Source: Phycisphaerales bacterium (GTDB lineage Bacteria > Planctomycetota > Phycisphaerae > Phycisphaerales > UBA1924). Taken from it: a stretch of 8,654 nucleotides of DNA. The stretch lies in NCBI GenBank assembly GCA_029212425.1, contig JARGNC010000111.1, positions 1-8,654 of the forward strand, given 5' to 3'. Positions 1 to 6,462 of this stretch are shown here, piece by piece (position 1 is the first letter of the stretch; each line of letters opens with the position of its first letter). A model generated the notes under the pieces. The model made no database searches. It saw nothing but the letters and a program-made list of their open reading frames with translations, and was not told the origin of the DNA. A program made the translations under genes and the position numbers.

Positions 1-141
1 GGTGTTGACCTGTGTGTCTTCTAATCGGAGCAGGCGGAGCATCTCTTGGACGACGGATGAGCGGTTGAGGAGGGTTCCTGCGTGTTCATCGTAGGTTTTC
101 TCGATGGTTCCACCGGTTGAGATGAGCGTGATCTGGCGCAT
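1..141 (-). CDS. Asparaginase-type amidohydrolase, N-terminal fragment (cut by window edge)
   Basis: The 47 visible residues start with a hydrophobic beta strand followed by TGGTIEKTYDE at residues 9-19. TGGTI is the N-terminal signature of the L-asparaginase/glutaminase family, and the Thr at residue 12 corresponds to the catalytic nucleophile (Thr12 in mature E. coli AnsB). The downstream pattern, with an asparagine and serine (LLNRSSVV) and then a leucine-rich helix, fits the first alpha/beta unit of that fold. The family hydrolyses asparagine to aspartate and ammonia, but many bacterial members are short single-domain proteins of uncertain substrate. The second catalytic Thr and total length lie outside the window, so 'asparaginase domain protein' is the safe name. 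The ATG has no Shine-Dalgarno; a TAACCT box lies 7 bases upstream, suggesting a leaderless message. The gene diverges from the sulfotransferase at 237. Confidence 0.8.
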   Translation of the reverse strand, partial: MRQITLISTGGTIEKTYDEHAGTLLNRSSVVQEMLRLLRLEDTQVNT

Positions 142-148
142 AGGTATA

Positions 149-154
149 AGGTTA
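149..154 (-). promoter_or_regulatory. Candidate -10 box (TAACCT) for a leaderless asparaginase transcript
   Basis: Read on the minus strand, TAACCT matches TANNNT and ends 7 bases before the ATG at 141. Transcription would then begin at or next to the start codon. No convincing -35 is visible 16-18 bases further upstream. The call rests on the recurrence of the same geometry at three other genes in the window. Confidence 0.4.
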
Positions 155-226
155 TGCCTTGGATTGGTCGATGGTTGGGGTTGATGGCGTCTGTCTGGTG
201 CTGTCGGCTTGTTTTGTTTGGTGTTT

Positions 227-231
227 GGAGG
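227..231 (+). promoter_or_regulatory. Shine-Dalgarno GGAGG that fixes the start at 237
   Basis: GGAGG lies 5 bases before the ATG at 237. The reading frame is open back to an ATG at 159, but that earlier start has no ribosome-binding site. It would also add 26 residues rich in Val, Cys and Trp that look unlike a TPR N-terminus. The 237 start is therefore preferred. Confidence 0.75.
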
Positions 232-236
232 TCGTG

Positions 237-1745
237 ATGCCGGTTGTGAGTACAAAGGATGCGTATGAGCAGGCGCGGACGCTGTACGAGCAGGGTGCGT
301 ATCGCGCGGCTTACCGGACCACGAATCAGTTGTATAACAAGAACCCGCACTTCCCACCGATTGTTGCGTTGCATGTGAGTGTGTTGTTGCGATTGCAGAA
401 ACCGGAGGAGGGGACGCGGATTGCTCGTCGTTCGCTTCGTCATATCACGCATAAGCCGCACCGGGTTGCGGTGCTCAATACGCTTTGCGAGGGGTTGACG
501 CAGACGGGGCATCTGGACGATGCGATTGAGTTGATGCGTGATGAGATTGTGCGTCAGCCTGACGAACCGACCTTGGTGTCTGGGTTGGGGCATGTGCTGC
601 TGCTTGGTGATCAGAAGGATGAGGCGATCGCGCTCGTCGAAGATGCGAAGAAGCGTGGGATCATGACGCTCTCGATCGCGTCGATCTTTGGGCGTGCTGT
701 GCTTCGGTCGGATCGGCTCGATGAGGGGATCGAGTTGATTGAGGGGTTGCTTGAAGAAGAGGGAGCCGGGGATAAGGCGGCGGATGGGAAGGCGTTCAAC
801 GCGCTTGGGCATATGTACGATCGCGCGAAGCGGTACGACGAAGCGATGGCGGCGTTCACCAAAGCGAACGACTTGGTGCCTGCGGTGTATGTTGAGGAAA
901 AGATCGCGGCGCAGGTGCAGCATCTGAAGAACTCATGGACTGCTGAGCGGTTTGAGGGTGTGGAGCGACCAGCAGTGGGGGTGCCTCGTCCAGTGTTTAT
1001 TGTGGGGATGCCTCGGTCTGGGACGACGCTGACGGAGCAGATTCTTGATGCGCATCCGCTTGCGTATGGCGCCGGGGAGCTTGGTCTGATTTCCGAGTTG
1101 TTCCGTCAGGTTGCGCCGAATCCTGATAATCCGTACCAGACTGGACCTGAGGAATATGACTCAAAGATGATCGCTGATCTTGCGAAGATTTATCGTCGCG
1201 AGACGATGGCGATGGCGGAGAATCCATCGGTCGAGGTGATTGTGGACAAGGCGCCGATGAATTTTTGGTATCTCGGGATGATCGCTCTTGCGTTCCCTGA
1301 TGCGAAGATCATTCATTGCATTCGGGAGCCGAGGGACAACTGTTTGTCGTGCTTCTTCCAGGCACTCAATCCGGGACATTCGTACAGCTTTGATCTTGGG
1401 AACTGTGGTCGTTTCTATCGGCATTACCGCGAGATCACGGATCACTATTCGCAGGTGCTCCGGGATGATCGGGTCGGGGTGCCGATCTTTGATAATCATT
1501 ACGAGCACACGGTCGCGGATCAGGAGGGGAAGACTCGGGCGCTGCTGGACTTTGTGGGTCTGGAGTTCGATGAGGCGTGTTTGAACTTCCACAACAGCGG
1601 ACGGGTGGCGCTGACACTGAGTAATGATCAGGTGCGGCAACCGATTTATAAATCCTCGACCAAGCGGTATGAACGCTATGCTGGTCATCTCGATGCGTTG
1701 ATCGAGGGGCTGGGCGATATGATTGATGAGCCTGCGACGAAATAA
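237..1745 (+). CDS. TPR-repeat sulfotransferase, intact PAPS site (Sulfotransfer_3 type)
   Basis: This 502-residue protein has two halves. Residues 1-230 are helical repeats of TPR type, for example DDAIELMRDEIVRQP and DEAMAAFTKANDLVP. Residues 250-502 are a sulfotransferase domain. GMPRSGTT at 257-264 is the 5'-phosphosulfate loop for PAPS. The Glu in GAGEL (residue 281) sits where tyrosylprotein sulfotransferases have their catalytic base. D337-K338 (VDKAP) and REPRDNCLS at 363-371, the 3'-phosphate-binding segment, are all present. The C-terminus has SNDQVRQPIYKSS, a signature shared with TPST-like enzymes. A short linker with SWTAE (Trp 234) joins the halves. The enzyme should transfer sulfate from PAPS to a protein or glycan acceptor that the sequence does not identify. 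No signal peptide or membrane segment is seen in the chosen start form. The next gene follows after 74 bases on the same strand and may be co-transcribed. Confidence 0.9.
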   Translation: MPVVSTKDAYEQARTLYEQGAYRAAYRTTNQLYNKNPHFPPIVALHVSVLLRLQKPEEGTRIARRSLRHITHKPHRVAVLNTLCEGLTQTGHLDDAIELMRDEIVRQPDEPTLVSGLGHVLLLGDQKDEAIALVEDAKKRGIMTLSIASIFGRAVLRSDRLDEGIELIEGLLEEEGAGDKAADGKAFNALGHMYDRAKRYDEAMAAFTKANDLVPAVYVEEKIAAQVQHLKNSWTAERFEGVERPAVGVPRPVFIVGMPRSGTTLTEQILDAHPLAYGAGELGLISELFRQVAPNPDNPYQTGPEEYDSKMIADLAKIYRRETMAMAENPSVEVIVDKAPMNFWYLGMIALAFPDAKIIHCIREPRDNCLSCFFQALNPGHSYSFDLGNCGRFYRHYREITDHYSQVLRDDRVGVPIFDNHYEHTVADQEGKTRALLDFVGLEFDEACLNFHNSGRVALTLSNDQVRQPIYKSSTKRYERYAGHLDALIEGLGDMIDEPATK

Positions 1746-1765
1746 TTAGAATTCGTATGAATGCG

Positions 1766-1794
1766 TCCCGATGCTTCGGGATTGATGAAATCAA
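1766..1794 (+). promoter_or_regulatory. Two adjacent small inverted repeats between sulfotransferase genes
   Basis: TCCCGA-TGCT-TCGGGA (1766-1781) is a perfect 6-bp stem with a 4-base loop. It begins 20 bases after the stop of the first sulfotransferase gene. It is followed at once by TTGAT-GAA-ATCAA (1782-1794), a perfect 5-bp stem with a 3-base loop. No T-run follows, so a classical intrinsic terminator is not supported. The pair could weaken read-through, stabilise a 3' end, or be a protein-binding site before the next gene. Confidence 0.4.
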
Positions 1795-1819
1795 CTGATA
1801 CGACAAGCGAGAACCTTCC

Positions 1820-3349
1820 ATGCAACCCAATACCCAGCAGCAACAACCAACCCCCAAGGACTTCTTTGAGCAAGCGAAGCGGCTGCTCGCGGTCGGTGAT
1901 GTGTTTGAAGCGTCGAAGCGTGCGGGCAAGCTCCGGGCGCACTTCCCTGAGGAGCCTCCGATTCTTGCGATTCATGGCTTCACGCTTGCGAAGCTCGGGG
2001 CGCATGGGCCTGCGATTGCGGATATGCGGAAGTCTTCTCGGCTGACATTGCAGTCGCTTGAGGATGGGGATGAGGATGATCAGTCACGCCCGAGGGTTGT
2101 GGATCAGTATGTGCATCTGCAGACGGAGATCGGACGCTCGCTCACAGCGCTTGGAGAGTTCGAGGACGCGATGGACGAGATCGAACTTGCGATCGCGATG
2201 GACCCTGATCGTGCGGATACCGTGAGTGCGAAGGCGGAACTGCTCTCAGCGATGGGTCAGAGCGACGAAGCGGTTGCGCTGCTTGAAGATGGACTGGCGC
2301 GGAAGCTCGACGAGATCCCGCTGATGATCGGGATGGCGAAAGTTCTCGATGAAGCTCCGAAAGCGGATGAAGTGCGGATGAAAGCGTGCGCGGAGAAACT
2401 CGCTGTGCTGTGCGACGAGGTTGGGCTCGCGGCGGGAGAACTGATGTCGATCCTGCGTGCACTCGGCACGATGTGCGATCATCTTGGTGAATACTCCGAT
2501 GCGTACAACTCGTTTAGACGCGCGGCGAAGCTGCGGCGCGGCGGCTACAACGCTGAGCTGCACGCGAAGATCGCGAACAAGATTATGGGTCAGTGGACTC
2601 CGGATCGGATCGCGAAACTGGTCCGTCCTGAAATCGAGATCGGTGCTCGGCGGGTGCTGCTCGCGGGATCGTCGATGTCCGGGATGGTTGAGGTTGAGGC
2701 GCTGCTTGAACGGCTTCCCGATGCGATCGCGGTTGGTCCGATCGAATCGCTCGGGATGATTTGCACGACAGGGATGAACTCCGCGAAGGGTGTGCTTCGA
2801 GCAGTGGTACCGACTCCTGACGGGCATCGCGGCGATCAGCTCGCGAAACTCGCGGGGACCTATAGCTCGCACTGCGATACCGCGGCGCGGATGGGTGGGA
2901 TGATTACGATTGATTCGCATCCGCACAACCTGCCTTTGATGGGGGCGGCGGCTTCAGCGCTGCGTGGGGTGCGGATCATCAACTGTCGTCGTGATCCGAT
3001 TGAGCATGCACTCGCGATCTACTGTGGTGAGATGGCGGGGAACCATCCGTATGCGGGTGACTTGCTCGCAACTGCTGCGTATGTCAAGGACTGTGATCGG
3101 ATGATGGATCACTGGATCGAAGCGCTTAACGACGAGCGCGTTGGTGCGAAGGTCATTGATGTGCAGTACGAGCAGCTGATGAATGATCCTGTCGCTGTGC
3201 TCCATCAGTTGGGCGATGCGCTCGGAGTCGCGGTCAGCGAAGATATGGCTGCGGGGCTTGAGGCGACTCGGGCGAAGGGTCCTGGATCTCATGCTTCGGA
3301 GTACGGCAGCGCGAGCAAGACGCTGCGTGAGTTCTTCGCTGGGGATTGA
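1820..3349 (+). CDS. TPR protein with degenerate sulfotransferase domain (probable pseudoenzyme)
   Basis: This 509-residue protein has the same plan as its upstream neighbour. A Gln/Pro-rich start leads into TPR-like helices over residues 10-250, a linker with QWTPDRIAKL (Trp 259), and a C-terminal domain from about residue 275. That domain aligns by position with the sulfotransferase fold, but the cofactor site is eroded. The PRSGTT loop is replaced by GSSMSGMV (283-290), losing the Arg and both Thr. The Lys of the DK pair becomes Ser (IDSHP, Ser 366). The 3'-phosphate segment reads CRRDPIEHALA, keeping Arg 391 and Pro 393 but with Ala 399 in place of the conserved Ser. A Glu (309) survives near the catalytic-base position. 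The QVR-P-Y C-terminal signature is absent. The frame is intact over its full length, so this looks like a maintained protein that does not bind PAPS normally: a scaffold, a partner of the active enzymes, or a changed activity. No upstream in-frame start exists after the TGA at 1796. Shine-Dalgarno support is weak. Confidence 0.8.
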   Translation: MQPNTQQQQPTPKDFFEQAKRLLAVGDVFEASKRAGKLRAHFPEEPPILAIHGFTLAKLGAHGPAIADMRKSSRLTLQSLEDGDEDDQSRPRVVDQYVHLQTEIGRSLTALGEFEDAMDEIELAIAMDPDRADTVSAKAELLSAMGQSDEAVALLEDGLARKLDEIPLMIGMAKVLDEAPKADEVRMKACAEKLAVLCDEVGLAAGELMSILRALGTMCDHLGEYSDAYNSFRRAAKLRRGGYNAELHAKIANKIMGQWTPDRIAKLVRPEIEIGARRVLLAGSSMSGMVEVEALLERLPDAIAVGPIESLGMICTTGMNSAKGVLRAVVPTPDGHRGDQLAKLAGTYSSHCDTAARMGGMITIDSHPHNLPLMGAAASALRGVRIINCRRDPIEHALAIYCGEMAGNHPYAGDLLATAAYVKDCDRMMDHWIEALNDERVGAKVIDVQYEQLMNDPVAVLHQLGDALGVAVSEDMAAGLEATRAKGPGSHASEYGSASKTLREFFAGD

Positions 3350-3373
3350 TCCGTTTGGATTGAGAACTGCAGA

Positions 3374-4036
3374 TTATTCTTGAGGACCGCACTGGCAGCC
3401 TGGTTTGCTGCATCCGCTGTCGCTGCATGCTTCTGGAGCTGGGCGTGGTCCGAGGAATCGTTCTGTCTTTGCGTTGATGAACCACGCGTGTCGTTCGAGG
3501 TGCCAGCAGTTGTAGACGGCGAGTGTGTGGATGGAGACTGGGCCGTGGTCTGGGTGGAGTCCGGTGCGTTCCCAGTCGGATGCTTCGAGTTGGTAGAGGA
3601 AGGCGATGAGCCATGATCTGAGGGTGTGGATGGTTGCGACATCTCCACCGATGGGTGGGGACATTGTTGAGCCTTGGGTGCAGCCGTAGATTGCGGAATC
3701 GACGAATGCGTGTTCGTCGAAGATCGCGAGGGTGGGATTTTCTTCAGCGTAGATCTTTCGGATTCTTGTTGCGAAGACCATCTCGACATCGGCGAGGTGT
3801 CCGAGGACGACGCGGATTGGCCAGAGTCCGATGTTCGCGTCGGGGGTCCATGCTTGATCGAGTTGTTCGTTGGAGAGTTCGAAGACGCGAGGGTCGATGG
3901 ATTCGACTCCGATGCGCATGCGGGCGATGAGTTGATCGGTGGTGAGTTGCTTGAGTGCTTTGATTGAGGTGGGGGAGGGGGTGGACTGGGTCTGATCTTG
4001 AGTCTGAGTCTGTGATTGGTTGGTCATGTTGGTCAT
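3374..4036 (-). CDS. DinB-like putative metalloprotein with Cys-rich C-terminal tail
   Basis: This 220-residue protein resembles the DinB/YfiT-like four-helix superfamily. Two conserved blocks are visible: LGHLADVE with His 80, and CWHLERHAWF with His 179 and His 183. These three His form the usual divalent-metal site. The middle segment EENPTLAIFDEHAFVDSAIYG is also typical of DinB_2-type proteins. Family members are often putative thiol-dependent transferases or stress proteins, and the substrate cannot be inferred here. Residues 7-18 are a Gln/Thr/Ser low-complexity stretch from a short DNA repeat. The C-terminus has four Cys (204, 209, 214, 216), ending GCSKPGCQCGPQE, outside the DinB core. 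It is the last gene of the nadB block, 19 bases after the lipoprotein gene. It may also have its own leaderless promoter (TAACAT, 6 bases before the ATG). It converges on the gene ending at 3349, with only 24 bases between the stops. Confidence 0.8.
   Translation of the reverse strand: MTNMTNQSQTQTQDQTQSTPSPTSIKALKQLTTDQLIARMRIGVESIDPRVFELSNEQLDQAWTPDANIGLWPIRVVLGHLADVEMVFATRIRKIYAEENPTLAIFDEHAFVDSAIYGCTQGSTMSPPIGGDVATIHTLRSWLIAFLYQLEASDWERTGLHPDHGPVSIHTLAVYNCWHLERHAWFINAKTERFLGPRPAPEACSDSGCSKPGCQCGPQE
3983..4018 (-). repeat. Short TCTGA-type repeat tract inside the DinB-like gene
   Basis: The + strand shows iterated TCTGA/GTCTG units here (TCTGATCTTGAGTCTGAGTC). On the minus strand they encode the low-complexity QSQTQTQDQTQS segment near the N-terminus. 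It is an imperfect tract where slippage could change the linker length; no functional role is evident. Confidence 0.45.
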
Positions 4037-4042
4037 GCGGGA

Positions 4043-4048
4043 ATGTTA
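4043..4048 (-). promoter_or_regulatory. Candidate -10 box (TAACAT) for a leaderless DinB-like gene transcript
   Basis: On the minus strand TAACAT ends 6 bases before the ATG at 4036, and no Shine-Dalgarno is present. It sits in the 19-base gap after the lipoprotein gene, so the DinB-like gene could be expressed separately from nadB as well as by read-through. No good -35 hexamer is visible. Confidence 0.4.
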
Positions 4049-4055
4049 GTCTCGG

Positions 4056-4664
4056 TTATTGGATGAACCAGCGGAGTTTGTAGTTGCCTTGCTCGAAGGA
4101 GACATCCATCCCGCTCCAGAGGAGTTCTCGGCCAACCCTTGAGACTTGGAGGCGGAAAATATTTGTTCCGACTGCGTTGGGGTAGAGTCCAGGCGTGCTT
4201 TCTCCCATCGGCATGAAGTGGAAGAGGCGGTAGACATCGCGTTTGCGGACGAGGAGTTCGTCGAACGCGATTCGTGGATCGAGTCCTCGCTGCTCGAACT
4301 CATCGATGGTGATTTGTGAGAGGATCTGCTCGACGAATAGGTCGCGTTCTTCGTATTCAAGCGCGTGGATGATGTGGTTCATCAGGTGTTTGATGGATTT
4401 GGCGTAGAGGGTGACATTGCCCTGTTCATCTTCAGCGCGGATTTGTCCTCCTGGAACGCCGAACACGGGATGGACTTTGGAGGGATCGACAGGCTTGGTG
4501 TTGCCCTCTTGTTTGTCTTTGAGTTTCGAGAGGAGACCGGTTCTGCTGACCTCGGTGCGGTATTGGGCGCAGGAGGAGATTGGGAGGACCAGCATGACGC
4601 CGCAGAGGAGTGCGGCGATCAGTTGTGCATTGATTGGTGTGATGTCGCGTGGGCTTGAGGTCAT
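4056..4664 (-). CDS. Small predicted lipoprotein of unknown function, coupled to nadB
   Basis: The predicted 202-residue protein starts with a polar N-region carrying Arg 6, then a hydrophobic stretch (residues 13-29), then ISSC with Cys 32. This is a credible lipobox for signal peptidase II, so the mature chain of about 171 residues should be lipid-anchored outside the cytoplasmic membrane. The mature part has no motif I recognise. It is mostly soluble alpha/beta-like sequence with charged helices (HALEYEERDLFVEQI) and an aromatic C-terminal strand region. The frame is open up to an ATG at 4955, but that extension is Arg/His/Pro-rich out-of-frame nadB sequence. The start at 4664 is preferred because it overlaps the nadB stop as ATGA, the usual geometry of translational coupling, and puts the signal peptide at the N-terminus. 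A role in NAD synthesis is not implied. Confidence 0.75.
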   Translation of the reverse strand: MTSSPRDITPINAQLIAALLCGVMLVLPISSCAQYRTEVSRTGLLSKLKDKQEGNTKPVDPSKVHPVFGVPGGQIRAEDEQGNVTLYAKSIKHLMNHIIHALEYEERDLFVEQILSQITIDEFEQRGLDPRIAFDELLVRKRDVYRLFHFMPMGESTPGLYPNAVGTNIFRLQVSRVGRELLWSGMDVSFEQGNYKLRWFIQ

Positions 4665-6364
4665 CGTTCTTCTGATACGGGCGTTGACGCGTTCGGTTCG
4701 ACGGTGATGTAGGTTGGATCTGGAGAATGTCGTGACCAGCATGCGTGGAGGGCTGGATCGGTGGTGGTTTGGGTTTCGGGATTCTCTGAATCCTCGGTTG
4801 GTTGGATCCAGTGTGTGCCAACCGAACCGGGGCGGTTGAGCGCGGCTCGCGCGATGAGTCGAGCGGTGAAGAGGAGGTTCTGGACTTCCCAACCATCGGA
4901 GGAATCGAAGACTTTGTCGAGCGTGTAGCGTCCCCAGAGGTCGAACATGTCGCACGCATCAGCGAGTTGGGTCCGTGTGCGGGAGATTCCTGCGTTGTAC
5001 CACATGGTCGAGCGGAGCGACGAGCGGACATCGGTGAGGTCGAGTTGTGCGTGGGTGCTTGGTTGGATGGATGAGATGACTTTGGAGGGGGTTGGTGGGG
5101 TCCCGCTGCGATCCGCGGCGTGTTGTCCTGCGATGGCGCCCATGACCAGTCCTTCGAGGAGGGAGTTGGATGCGAGTCTGTTTGCGCCGTGGAGTCCGGT
5201 GCAGGAGGTTTCACCGATCGCGTAGAGGTTGGGAATATCGGTTGCGCCGTTGAGGGATGTTTTGATGCCCCCGATTTGATAGTGGGCGGCGGGGTGTACT
5301 GGGATTGGGTCGGTTTCTGGGTTGATGGAGAAGGAGTCGAGGGTGGACCAGATGCTTGGGAAGCGTTCTTTGAAGTTTGGGATGTGCTGGCAGTGGAGCC
5401 AGACATGTTTGCCGCCTTGGAGGGCGAGTTGTTGGGAGATGGCGCGGGAGACGACATCACGAGGGGCGAGTTCCGCGAGCGGATGGATCGCGGGCATGAA
5501 GCGGTCGCCGGCATCGTTGAGGAGATGCGCGCCTTCTCCACGCACGGCTTCGGAGATCAGCGAGCGTGGTGCGCCTGGGATGTAGAGGGTGGTTGGGTGG
5601 AACTGGACGAACTCCATGTCTTGGAGTGTTGCTCCGGCGCGGTACGCCATCGCGATGCCGTCACCGGTTGCGATGGGTGGGTTTGAGGTTTCTCGGTAGA
5701 CCTGTCCTGCTCCTCCGCACGCGAGGATGGTGGTGCGTGACCAGATGACTTGGAGGCCGTACTTTGGGTGCCAGGTGATGGCTCCGAGGACGGGGGCGCC
5801 TGGGTCGTTGGATGGTGTGAGGAGGTCGATCGCGAAGCAGTGGTCGAAGAAGCGGATGGAGTCGTGCTGGTTTGCTTTGTTGGTGAGGGTGTGCTGGATT
5901 TCGATTCCGGTCGCATCACCACCGGCGTGGTAGATGCGGTTCGCGTTTTGCCCGCCTTCGCGTCCTGGGGAGAGTGTGTTGGTGCTGTCTTTGTCGAAGC
6001 TTGCGCCCCATTCGATGAGTTCATTGACAAGATCTGGGCCGTCGGTGCAGATGAGATTCACCGCTGCTGGATCGCACATCCCAGCGCCTGCGGTGAGTGT
6101 GTCTTGGATGTGCGCTGCGATGGAATCGTCGTAGGTGTTTTGGTTTTTGAGGACCGCGGCGATGCCGCCTTGCGCCCAGTAGGTGTTGGTGGTGTTGATC
6201 TCGTCTTTGGTGCAGACGATGACCTCTCCAGCATCCGCGGCGGTGATCGCGGCGCGGAGTCCCGCGACACCTGATCCGAGTACAAGGGTGTCGCAGAAAA
6301 TCTGAGGGAGGAGCCCTGTCCGGAAGGGGATGAGGTAGCGTTGGGATTCGAAGTGCGTGCTCAA
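4661..6364 (-). CDS. nadB: L-aspartate oxidase (quinolinate/NAD de novo synthesis)
   Basis: NadB is a flavoprotein that oxidises L-aspartate to iminoaspartate, which NadA condenses with dihydroxyacetone phosphate to quinolinate. The 567 residues carry the family blocks in order. GSGVAG (30-35) is the FAD dinucleotide-binding loop, followed by NTYWAQGGIAAV (60-71), GREGGQNANRIYHAGGDATG (134-153) and EFVQFHPTT with His 256. SEAVRGEGAHLLN (271-283) and APRDVVSRAI with Arg 302 follow; Arg 302 is the predicted substrate and proton-transfer Arg. HYQIGGI with His 361 and YAIGETSCTGLHGANRLASN (381-400) complete the set. These distinguish it from fumarate and succinate dehydrogenase flavoproteins through the NadB-style REGG...HAGGDATG and GLHGANRLASN context and the absence of a partner iron-sulfur subunit. 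It is slightly longer than E. coli NadB (540), mainly through a polar C-terminal tail. The start is TTG, supported by GGAG five bases upstream, with no in-frame ATG before an upstream stop. nadA and nadC are not in the window. Confidence 0.96.
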   Translation of the reverse strand: MSTHFESQRYLIPFRTGLLPQIFCDTLVLGSGVAGLRAAITAADAGEVIVCTKDEINTTNTYWAQGGIAAVLKNQNTYDDSIAAHIQDTLTAGAGMCDPAAVNLICTDGPDLVNELIEWGASFDKDSTNTLSPGREGGQNANRIYHAGGDATGIEIQHTLTNKANQHDSIRFFDHCFAIDLLTPSNDPGAPVLGAITWHPKYGLQVIWSRTTILACGGAGQVYRETSNPPIATGDGIAMAYRAGATLQDMEFVQFHPTTLYIPGAPRSLISEAVRGEGAHLLNDAGDRFMPAIHPLAELAPRDVVSRAISQQLALQGGKHVWLHCQHIPNFKERFPSIWSTLDSFSINPETDPIPVHPAAHYQIGGIKTSLNGATDIPNLYAIGETSCTGLHGANRLASNSLLEGLVMGAIAGQHAADRSGTPPTPSKVISSIQPSTHAQLDLTDVRSSLRSTMWYNAGISRTRTQLADACDMFDLWGRYTLDKVFDSSDGWEVQNLLFTARLIARAALNRPGSVGTHWIQPTEDSENPETQTTTDPALHACWSRHSPDPTYITVEPNASTPVSEER

Positions 6365-6369
6365 GTGGG

Positions 6370-6373
6370 CTCC
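6370..6373 (-). promoter_or_regulatory. Shine-Dalgarno GGAG supporting the TTG start of nadB
   Basis: On the minus strand GGAG lies 5 bases before the TTG at 6364. In-frame codons upstream contain no ATG or GTG before a TAG at 6403-6401. The first in-frame ATG downstream lies well inside the conserved FAD domain. The TTG is therefore the only start that keeps the protein whole. Confidence 0.7.
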
Positions 6374-6397
6374 AGTGGTGATTTGACCGGTGCTTCT

Positions 6398-6403
6398 ATT
6401 CTA
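6398..6403 (-). promoter_or_regulatory. Candidate -10 box (TAGAAT) for nadB
   Basis: TAGAAT on the minus strand matches five of six bases of TATAAT. It would start transcription about 25-30 bases before the TTG, leaving room for the Shine-Dalgarno. The hexamer 17 bases upstream (CGCCGT) is not a recognisable -35, so the promoter is tentative. The box overlaps the left copy of a direct repeat. Confidence 0.35.
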
Positions 6404-6413
6404 GGTTGTTCAA
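6399..6413. repeat. Left copy of direct repeat in the nadB/sulfotransferase intergenic region
   Basis: TTCTAGGTTGTTCAA. It matches the copy at 6454-6469 (TTCTAGAGTTGTTCAA) except for one inserted base. It overlaps the putative nadB -10 box. It could be an operator half of a shared regulator or a remnant of a local duplication of promoter DNA. Confidence 0.55.
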
Positions 6414-6433
6414 GTCGGGGACGGCGTGAAACG

Positions 6434-6462
6434 CTGAATCTTGCCCAGTGGTGTTCTAGAGT
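6434..6462 (+). promoter_or_regulatory. Candidate promoter of the third sulfotransferase gene (leaderless)
   Basis: CTGAAT at 6434-6439 and TAGAGT at 6457-6462 are 17 bases apart, the standard -35/-10 spacing. The -10 box ends 6 bases before the ATG at 6469, which would put the transcript start on the start codon; no Shine-Dalgarno is present. The stretch TGAATCTTG recurs in front of the next paralogue, at the same 25-base distance from its ATG, which supports a functional element. Confidence 0.5.

Noticed and set aside
145..150. TATAAG on the plus strand as a -10 box for the first sulfotransferase gene
   Set aside because: The hexamer is good, but the nearest -35-like TTGAGA (117-122) is 22 bases away, and the same bases may serve the divergent asparaginase promoter. 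It is too ambiguous to annotate.
159..236. Upstream ATG extending the first sulfotransferase by 26 residues, which gives a hydrophobic N-terminus
   Set aside because: It could look like a signal anchor, but it has no Shine-Dalgarno, lies in the intergenic region, and GGAGG is correctly placed for the ATG at 237.
21..923. Long open frame on the minus strand (300 codons) opposite the first sulfotransferase gene
   Set aside because: Its translation is Arg/His/Pro/Gln-rich with no domain, and it overlaps both the asparaginase fragment and a clear TPR gene. It is a by-product of the skewed codon use.
1746..1819. Leaderless-type promoter before the degenerate sulfotransferase gene
   Set aside because: No TANNNT lies 5-8 bases before the ATG at 1820, and no strong Shine-Dalgarno is seen. 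Its initiation mode is left open.
4665..4955. Upstream extension of the lipoprotein frame to an ATG at 4955
   Set aside because: The extra 97 residues are Arg/His-rich out-of-frame nadB sequence and would bury the signal peptide. The ATGA overlap start is far more plausible.
4432..5541. Open frame of 369 codons on the minus strand in another frame
   Set aside because: It runs inside nadB and the lipoprotein gene, is Ser/Pro/Thr-rich low complexity without motifs, and nadB conservation fully accounts for the region.
5120..5686. Plus-strand open frame of 188 codons inside nadB
   Set aside because: Val/Gly/Glu-rich antisense translation of conserved nadB blocks, with no ribosome-binding site or recognisable domain.
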